From positions 1 through 10,342 of the forward strand of contig JABFSY010000211.1 in assembly GCA_013140395.1 (NCBI GenBank): DNA of 10,342 bases, in the 5' to 3' direction. The notes beneath the pieces were generated by a model. The model did not search any database. It was not told the origin of the DNA and saw only the letters and a program-made list of their open reading frames with translations. Within the stretch, counting starts at the first letter, position 1, and each line of letters opens with the position of its first letter. This stretch comes from Cyclobacteriaceae bacterium. GTDB taxonomy: Bacteria; Bacteroidota; Bacteroidia; Cytophagales; Cyclobacteriaceae. Made by a program: the position numbers and the translations under genes. Below are positions 5,871-10,342 of the stretch, one piece after another.

Positions 5871-8800
5871 GTGAGTGAGGGAATAAACCAAATACATCAG
5901 CGAGTAGCCGCTTTCAAACGAAAGTACTACGCTAACCTTTTTCTAAAAGGCAGCTTGCTGACATTAACATTTGTACTGGGGTATTTCTTGATAGCCGCGC
6001 TATTAGAATACAACCTGTGGCTTGGCAGAGAAGCGCGTTTTCTGATATTTGCCGCTTTTTTTGGTCTGGTTGCGTTTTGTCTCTTTCAGTTTTTGAAAGA
6101 ACCCTTGACCTGGTGGCTTTACAAAAAAGGCTTGGACGAAGAAGATAGCGCAAAATTGATTGGCAATTACTTTCCTACTATAGGAGACCGGCTGTTAAAC
6201 GTATTGCAGCTTTCTGAAAAAAATGCTGGAGCGCTGGCAGAGGCTGGTATCTTCCAAAAAGCAAATACCTTCAAAGACATTTCTTTTGAATCGGCCATTG
6301 ACTTCAAGACAAACACGAAATACTTAAAATACCTGGCTGCTCCTGTGGCACTGTGCATTTTGCTTCTTGTTATTGACCGCAGCATTTTCACCCAAAGCAC
6401 TCAACGGATCGTACAATTCAATCAAGAGTTTTCGCCCCAAGCGCCCTTTTCTTTCTCTGTTGACAAAGAATCTCTTTCTGCTTTTTTCAATGAAGACTTT
6501 ACTCTCGGACTATCCATCGAGGGGAATACCGTGCCCGAAACCGTCTACATTGTCTCTGGCACCCAACGGTGGAGAATGGAATCCTTAGGAAGGGGAAAGT
6601 TTTCTTATTTGTTTGAAAAGGTGCAAAGCGAAATAGACCTTCAGTTTGAAGCCTCGGGTTTTCTCTCTTCGCCTTATAAAGTGCAGCTAATTAATCGACC
6701 TGAGCTGATCAAGATCAATGTCGACTTGCTTTATCCTCGCTATCTGGGTAAAAATTCAGAACGACTTACAAATGTTGGAAATTTAGAAATCCCCGAGGGA
6801 ACAAAAGTGAGTTGGCTAGTGGGGACATCCAGTACGTCAAAAGCAACTCTGGCCTTTGCATCTTCCGGCATTGAAAATGACATGCGTTTGGTCGATAATC
6901 AGTCTTTTCAGTTCAGTAAGAACATGAAGGATCCTGATCAATACACGATTGTGCTAGAAAACGAAAAGAGCAAAAACAAAGATCAAATCTCGTATTCTAT
7001 TAACACGATAAAAGATCAGCGCCCAGAAATTGTAGTTGACAACTTGCGCGATTCAATATTATTCAAAAGCATTATGTTGGGTGGTGCCTTGAGTGATGAT
7101 TATGGGATCACAGAGCTTCGGCTAAACTATCAAATAGTTAAGGGCTCCAGATCACAAACGCCCAAAACGATTCTGATCCCTCTGGTGTCCACAAAGAATC
7201 AGCAAAACTTCTTCTATCGGTGGCCTGTCGATTCGCTGCAGCTTCAACCCGGTGACAAGCTTACTTACCATTTACAAGTGTGGGACAATGATGGCGTCAA
7301 TGGAAGAAAGTCCACCCGATCATCAGACTATATCTTTTCTCTGCCGGGCGAGGAAGAATTAAAAGCGGAAGTTTCAAAGTCTCAGCAGGCCGCACAAAAT
7401 AAAATTGATCAAAGCCTTCAAAAAGCAAAAGATCTAAAGCGGTCCATAGACGAAGCGCAAGAGAAGCTAAAGGGAAAACAAGCACTCGACTGGCAAGACA
7501 AAAAGATGCTAGAGGATTTGGTAGAACAAAAACAAAAACTGGATCAGGCCATCAAAGATTTGCAAAAGGAAAACAGTTTGCTGGAACAGAAAAAAGAGTC
7601 ATTCTCAGAGGAGAGCGAACGCATAAAAGAAAAGTCTGAACAAATTCAGAAACTAATGAACGAGTTGCTCGATGACGAAACCAAAAAACTTTTTGAAGAA
7701 TTGGAAAAACTGCTAAAGCAAAATGCGGATCCATCGCAAATGCAAAAGCTCCTCGACAAGATGGATCGCAAAGAAATCAACATGGAGAAAGAATTAGAGC
7801 GAACGTTGGAACTTTTTAAACAGCTTCAATACGACTATAAATTAGAACAGGCCATTGACGACCTGAAACAACAAAAGGAAAAGCAAGAAGACCTCCTCAA
7901 GAAAACACAGGAATTAGCTGGCGAGAAGAATGAAAAAAGCGATTCTAAAGGAGAGAAAAAAGATCAAGACCAGAAGGGCGAGAAAGATCAGAAAGATGGA
8001 AGAGACAGTAAGGATGGAGAGAAAAACGGAAAAGACAACAAGGATGGAGAAAAGGATAATGACTCGAAAGAAAAACCCGATGCCCCACAATTAGCCCAAG
8101 AACAGGAAGAACTAAAAAAGGAAACGGAGAAATTTGAAAAAACAATTGACGAACTAGAAAAAATGGGCGAGGAGCTAGAGGAATCTCAAGACACGCCAAG
8201 TGACCAGGACACTGAGGAGTTGAAGAAGTCGCAGGAGGAGAGCAAAGAATCCCTAGAACAAGGCAAGCCGAAAAAATCTGCAGAGCAACAAAAGAAATCC
8301 ATTGACAAAATGAAGCAAATGCAGCAAAAGCTGGAAGGCATGCAGAGTTCAATGGAGATGGAAATGGATATGGCTAATATGGAAAGTCTTCGCCAAATTC
8401 TGCACGGGCTGATAAAACTGTCGTTTGATCAGGAGTCTGTGATGAAGGATTTTAACCAAGTACAGCAGACTGATCCCAAGTATATTCAACTTTCCCAGAA
8501 CCAATTAAAGATCAAAGATGACGCTAAAGTGTTGGAAGACAGCTTGTTAGCACTATCTAAGAAGGATCCTTTTATGGGTTCTGTTGTCACTAAGGAGGTG
8601 GGCGAACTAAATGATCATTTGGACAAGGCGTCTGTGAATGTAAAAGAAAGGAGAAAGCCTAACGCAAGCTCAGAGATGCAATTCTCAATGACAAGTATTA
8701 ACAACCTTGCCTTGATGTTGAACGATCACTTTGATATGATGATGGACATGATGGCCAACGCCAAGCCCGGATCTGGCAAGGGAAAAGGAAAGAAAAAAGG

Positions 8801-9311
8801 AGGTCAGCCGAATCTAGGAAAATTGCAACAACAGTTGAACCAACAAATGCAGGAAATCAAGAATGGCGGCAAATCAGGGCGGCAACTTTCTGAGGAGTTT
8901 GCAAGGATGGCGGCAGAGCAAGAACGCATCAGAAGAGCGTTGCAAGAAATGCAAGAGAAGATGAAGAAGGAGGGTGGTAAAATACCGGGTGGCGATATTC
9001 CCGGCAAAATGGAACAAACGGAAATGGATTTGGTTAACAAGCAGATTACGGAGCAAACGATAAGAAGGCAAAACGAAATCATCACCCGCTTACTGGAAGC
9101 CGAGAAATCAATGCGTGAACAAAATCAAGAAGAAGAACGTAAAGGGGAAACAGCCAAAGATTATAGCCAGGAAATGCCACGGGCTTTCGAGGAATATTTA
9201 AGATTAAAAGAAAAAGAACTAGAATTGTTGAAAACAGTGCCTCCTAAGTTGTTTCCCTACTACAAGAAGGAGGTAAATGAATATTTTAAAAGAATGGGTA
9301 CGAAAGAATAA
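5871..9311 (+). CDS. DUF4175-like large membrane and coiled-coil protein
   Basis: This 1146-aa protein starts at GTG (5871); no in-frame ATG lies nearby, and SEGINQIHQRVAAFKRKYYANLFLKG fits a family-like amphipathic N-terminus. Hydrophobic helices lie at about 26-45, 56-74 and 154-168, with a conserved-looking FPTIGDRLLNVLQL between the second and third. Residues about 190-490 are beta-rich, Ig-like and probably periplasmic. From about 495 to 940 the chain is almost wholly Lys/Glu/Gln/Asp coiled coil, interrupted by a low-complexity K/D/G/E stretch (about 685-735). Met-rich helices (MMDMMANAKPG), a GKGKGKKKGGQ linker and more coiled coil lead to a C-terminal PKLFPYYKKEVNEYFKRM. The layout matches Bacteroidota proteins annotated DUF4175 (low-complexity family). 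No enzymatic motif is visible. A scaffold or envelope role is inferred. It heads the operon with the ATP-binding protein, 17 bp downstream. Confidence 0.78.
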   Translation: MSEGINQIHQRVAAFKRKYYANLFLKGSLLTLTFVLGYFLIAALLEYNLWLGREARFLIFAAFFGLVAFCLFQFLKEPLTWWLYKKGLDEEDSAKLIGNYFPTIGDRLLNVLQLSEKNAGALAEAGIFQKANTFKDISFESAIDFKTNTKYLKYLAAPVALCILLLVIDRSIFTQSTQRIVQFNQEFSPQAPFSFSVDKESLSAFFNEDFTLGLSIEGNTVPETVYIVSGTQRWRMESLGRGKFSYLFEKVQSEIDLQFEASGFLSSPYKVQLINRPELIKINVDLLYPRYLGKNSERLTNVGNLEIPEGTKVSWLVGTSSTSKATLAFASSGIENDMRLVDNQSFQFSKNMKDPDQYTIVLENEKSKNKDQISYSINTIKDQRPEIVVDNLRDSILFKSIMLGGALSDDYGITELRLNYQIVKGSRSQTPKTILIPLVSTKNQQNFFYRWPVDSLQLQPGDKLTYHLQVWDNDGVNGRKSTRSSDYIFSLPGEEELKAEVSKSQQAAQNKIDQSLQKAKDLKRSIDEAQEKLKGKQALDWQDKKMLEDLVEQKQKLDQAIKDLQKENSLLEQKKESFSEESERIKEKSEQIQKLMNELLDDETKKLFEELEKLLKQNADPSQMQKLLDKMDRKEINMEKELERTLELFKQLQYDYKLEQAIDDLKQQKEKQEDLLKKTQELAGEKNEKSDSKGEKKDQDQKGEKDQKDGRDSKDGEKNGKDNKDGEKDNDSKEKPDAPQLAQEQEELKKETEKFEKTIDELEKMGEELEESQDTPSDQDTEELKKSQEESKESLEQGKPKKSAEQQKKSIDKMKQMQQKLEGMQSSMEMEMDMANMESLRQILHGLIKLSFDQESVMKDFNQVQQTDPKYIQLSQNQLKIKDDAKVLEDSLLALSKKDPFMGSVVTKEVGELNDHLDKASVNVKERRKPNASSEMQFSMTSINNLALMLNDHFDMMMDMMANAKPGSGKGKGKKKGGQPNLGKLQQQLNQQMQEIKNGGKSGRQLSEEFARMAAEQERIRRALQEMQEKMKKEGGKIPGGDIPGKMEQTEMDLVNKQITEQTIRRQNEIITRLLEAEKSMREQNQEEERKGETAKDYSQEMPRAFEEYLRLKEKELELLKTVPPKLFPYYKKEVNEYFKRMGTKE
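7925..8080 (+). repeat. K/D/G/E low-complexity repeat region within the DUF4175-like gene
   Basis: The coding strand is a near-unbroken run of purines encoding GEKxD, KDG and DSK units. An AAGGATGGAGA element recurs 30 bp apart (8010 and 8040), giving a 10-residue KDGEKNGKDN-type repeat. The strand asymmetry also makes long open frames on the opposite strand that are artefacts. The region probably encodes a flexible charged linker and may vary in length between strains. Confidence 0.7.
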
Positions 9312-9328
9312 ACTCACGAGCGCTAAGC

Positions 9329-9730
9329 ATGAAGAAGATCCGAATCGAAATTCCCTCGTTGTCCGAAAACATTCGGATGATTGAAAGCTTCATTGATAAT
9401 GCAAAGGAGAAATACCATTTGAATGATGATATCTATGGCAACATAATGATTGCCGTTACCGAAGCTGTCAACAACGCCATCAAGCACGGCAACCAAAATA
9501 ACTCGGGCAAAAATGTTTCGCTCGCCCTCGCATTGGAAGAAGGCGTAATAAAATTTAGGGTCGAAGACGAAGGCAATGGATTCGATTACGAGCACCTGCC
9601 AGATCCAACCTCACCTGAAAACTTAGAGAAACCCGGAGGGCGCGGCATCTTTTTAATGAAACACCTTGCTGACGAAGTTGCTTTTGGCGAGAAAGGAAAG
9701 GTAGTTGAGTTGAGTTTCTATATGAATTAG
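9329..9730 (+). CDS. RsbW/SpoIIAB-type GHKL ATP-binding protein
   Basis: This 133-aa protein is a lone HATPase_c_2 domain. The N box EAVNNAIKHGN (45-55), the G1 box DEGNGFD (80-86) and the G2 box GGRGIFLMK (103-111) are all present, so ATP binding should be intact. There is no histidine-kinase phosphoacceptor domain, sensor or TM segment, which is the architecture of anti-sigma-factor serine kinases. In that family the protein binds a sigma factor and phosphorylates an anti-anti-sigma STAS protein. Neither partner is encoded in this window. It sits 17 bp after the DUF4175-like gene and 2 bp before ybeY, so it belongs to the same operon. In Bacteroidota it is often annotated simply as 'ATP-binding protein'; a link to sigma regulation here is inference. 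Confidence 0.88.
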   Translation: MKKIRIEIPSLSENIRMIESFIDNAKEKYHLNDDIYGNIMIAVTEAVNNAIKHGNQNNSGKNVSLALALEEGVIKFRVEDEGNGFDYEHLPDPTSPENLEKPGGRGIFLMKHLADEVAFGEKGKVVELSFYMN

Positions 9731-9732
9731 GG

Positions 9733-10170
9733 GTGGCTACCATTCGCTTTTTCTCAGAGGATATTTCGTTTAAGATAGACTTGCCACGGAAGAAGACTCT
9801 GTGGATTAAGGAAGTTGCCAGAAGGGAAAAGAAAACCATTAAAGAAATCAACTACATATTCTGCTCGGACGAATACCTCCTCCAACTCAACCAAGGCTTT
9901 CTCAACCACAAAACCCTCACCGACATTATCACCTTCGATAACTCTGAAGGCAAAAACGGTTTAGAAGGCGAAATCTACATTAGCATTGAAAGGGTTCAAG
10001 AGAATGCCATAAAGTTCAATACCGAATTTGAAGATGAACTCCACAGGGTAATGATCCATGGGGTTCTCCACCTCATAGGCTATAAAGACAAAAAGCCCTC
10101 AGAAAAAGCCCTGATGCGCAAAAAAGAAGAAGCTTGCCTATCTTTGTGGCAGTTAAAGCCGAAAGGTTAA
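9733..10170 (+). CDS. ybeY: Endoribonuclease YbeY, 16S rRNA maturation
   Basis: The 145-aa product is a compact YbeY. It carries the family's LTDIITFD segment (LNHKTLTDIITFDNSEGKNGLEGEIYIS, 56-83) and the metal motif HGVLHLIGYKDKK. In the canonical HGxLHLxGYDH motif the third ligand is histidine; here GYKDK puts Asp in that place, a variant I associate with Bacteroidota YbeY, so activity need not be lost. YbeY is a zinc-dependent single-strand endoribonuclease for 16S 3'-end processing and ribosome quality control. Translation starts at a GTG (9733) two bases after the stop of the ATP-binding gene, implying translational coupling. The N-terminus VATIRFFSEDISFKI fits the family. The following region contains parS-like sites and the start of probable mnmG, an arrangement I associate with Bacteroidota. 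Confidence 0.93.
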   Translation: MATIRFFSEDISFKIDLPRKKTLWIKEVARREKKTIKEINYIFCSDEYLLQLNQGFLNHKTLTDIITFDNSEGKNGLEGEIYISIERVQENAIKFNTEFEDELHRVMIHGVLHLIGYKDKKPSEKALMRKKEEACLSLWQLKPKG

Positions 10171-10171
10171 A
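10155..10171 (+). repeat. Left arm of a 17 bp inverted repeat flanking the parS-like island
   Basis: AAAGCCGAAAGGTTAAA overlaps the last codons and stop of ybeY. It is complementary at 16 of 17 positions to TTTAACCCTTCGGCTTT at 10282-10298. The arms are 110 bp apart and enclose both parS-like sites. Confidence 0.7.
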
Positions 10172-10193
10172 AGCAAAGCGGCCAAAACTTGAG

Positions 10194-10209
10194 AGTTCCA
10201 CGTGAAACG
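10194..10209. promoter_or_regulatory. parS-like ParB-binding site 1
   Basis: AGTTCCACGTGAAACG contains the full 14 bp core GTTNCACGTGNAAC of the bacterial chromosomal parS consensus (TGTTTCACGTGAAACA in Bacillus subtilis); only the outermost base on each side differs. ParB binds such palindromes and spreads from them in chromosome segregation. No parA or parB gene is in the window, so the call rests on motif quality and the intergenic position. Confidence 0.72.
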
Positions 10210-10247
10210 TTTTTGGTTAGGCTAGACGAATAAGGCAATAAGGTCTG

Positions 10248-10263
10248 GGTGCCACGTGGAACG
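10248..10263. promoter_or_regulatory. parS-like ParB-binding site 2 (degenerate left half)
   Basis: GGTGCCACGTGGAACG has the CACGTG centre and an intact right half (GTGGAAC) but one core mismatch in the left half (G instead of T) plus changed outer bases. Its centre is 54 bp from that of site 1. Both share the directly repeated CCACGTGRAACGTTT in the same orientation (10198-10212 and 10252-10266). Confidence 0.55.
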
Positions 10264-10281
10264 TTTATGAAAAAAGGATAC

Positions 10282-10298
10282 TTTAACCCTTCGGCTTT
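10282..10298 (+). repeat. Right arm of the 17 bp inverted repeat, followed by a T tract
   Basis: TTTAACCCTTCGGCTTT pairs with the left arm at the end of ybeY (16 of 17). It runs directly into more T residues (10299-10301). This could act as a weak terminator for ybeY, but the 110-nt loop is much longer than that of ordinary intrinsic terminators. Confidence 0.6.
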
Positions 10299-10331
10299 TT
10301 TGTTTTAGCTAACGGTCACAGGAAGAAATAT

Positions 10332-10342
10332 ATGTTTCAAGA
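10332..10342 (+). CDS. mnmG: Probable start of mnmG (gidA), cut by the window edge
   Basis: Only ATG TTT CAA GA is inside the window, encoding MFQ followed by Asp or Glu. MnmG proteins of Bacteroidota typically begin MF(P/Q)-x-YDVIVVGAGHAG, and mnmG commonly follows ybeY in this phylum, so the call rests mainly on context. AGGAAGAA lies 5-12 bases upstream and could help ribosome binding. MnmG is the FAD-dependent partner of MnmE in forming cmnm5U34 in tRNA. Three codons cannot prove identity. Confidence 0.5.

Noticed and set aside
7945..8352. 135-aa minus-strand ORF opposite the DUF4175-like gene
   Set aside because: It is the complement of the purine-rich low-complexity coding region, giving an artificial Leu/Pro/Ser/Cys-rich frame.
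10267..10308. 13-codon ORF (MKKGYFNPSAFLF) before probable mnmG
   Set aside because: Too short to support, and it overlaps the right arm of the inverted repeat; a leader-peptide role cannot be distinguished from chance.

Overview
The window reads as chromosomal DNA from a Bacteroidota bacterium, most likely Cytophagales-like. The evidence is a canonical Bacteroidota promoter (TTTG, 19 bp spacer, TAACTTTG), mostly A-rich rather than Shine-Dalgarno-like sequence upstream of starts, YceI-family and beta-barrel envelope genes, a Bacteroidota-style YbeY and a large DUF4175-like protein. No insertion sequence, phage gene, CRISPR array, tRNA or rRNA was seen. Coding density is high and no gene-free stretch exceeds about 200 bp.

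Left part (1-3055): the 5' end of a MarR-family regulator runs off the left edge on the minus strand. Across a 196 bp intergenic region, which holds a 13 bp perfect palindrome (318-330), lies a rightward envelope cluster: a secreted YceI-family protein, an outer-membrane beta-barrel (porin-like) protein, a strong intrinsic terminator, and a second, divergent YceI-like protein with its own promoter. The terminator's T tract supplies the -33 element of that promoter.

Middle part (3056-5752): an alpha/beta hydrolase faces a minus-strand gene for a two-TM, coiled-coil protein ending in a helix-hairpin-helix domain. Divergent from the latter is a two-gene unit: an AhpD-like carboxymuconolactone decarboxylase-family protein followed, one base later, by an unrecognised 131-aa protein.

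Right part (5753-10342): an apparent operon encodes an 1146-aa DUF4175-like membrane and coiled-coil protein, an RsbW-type GHKL ATP-binding protein, the rRNA-maturation endonuclease YbeY, and, after a 161 bp gap, what is probably the first three codons of mnmG (gidA). The gap carries two parS-like palindromes 54 bp apart, one of them an intact 14-bp core match, enclosed by a 17 bp near-perfect inverted repeat. This is the most striking non-coding signal here and suggests a ParB-loading region, possibly near the replication origin.

I found no convincing wholly new system. The best leads are the parS-like island before mnmG, the MarR/YceI/barrel/YceI envelope cluster, and the DUF4175-RsbW-YbeY operon.
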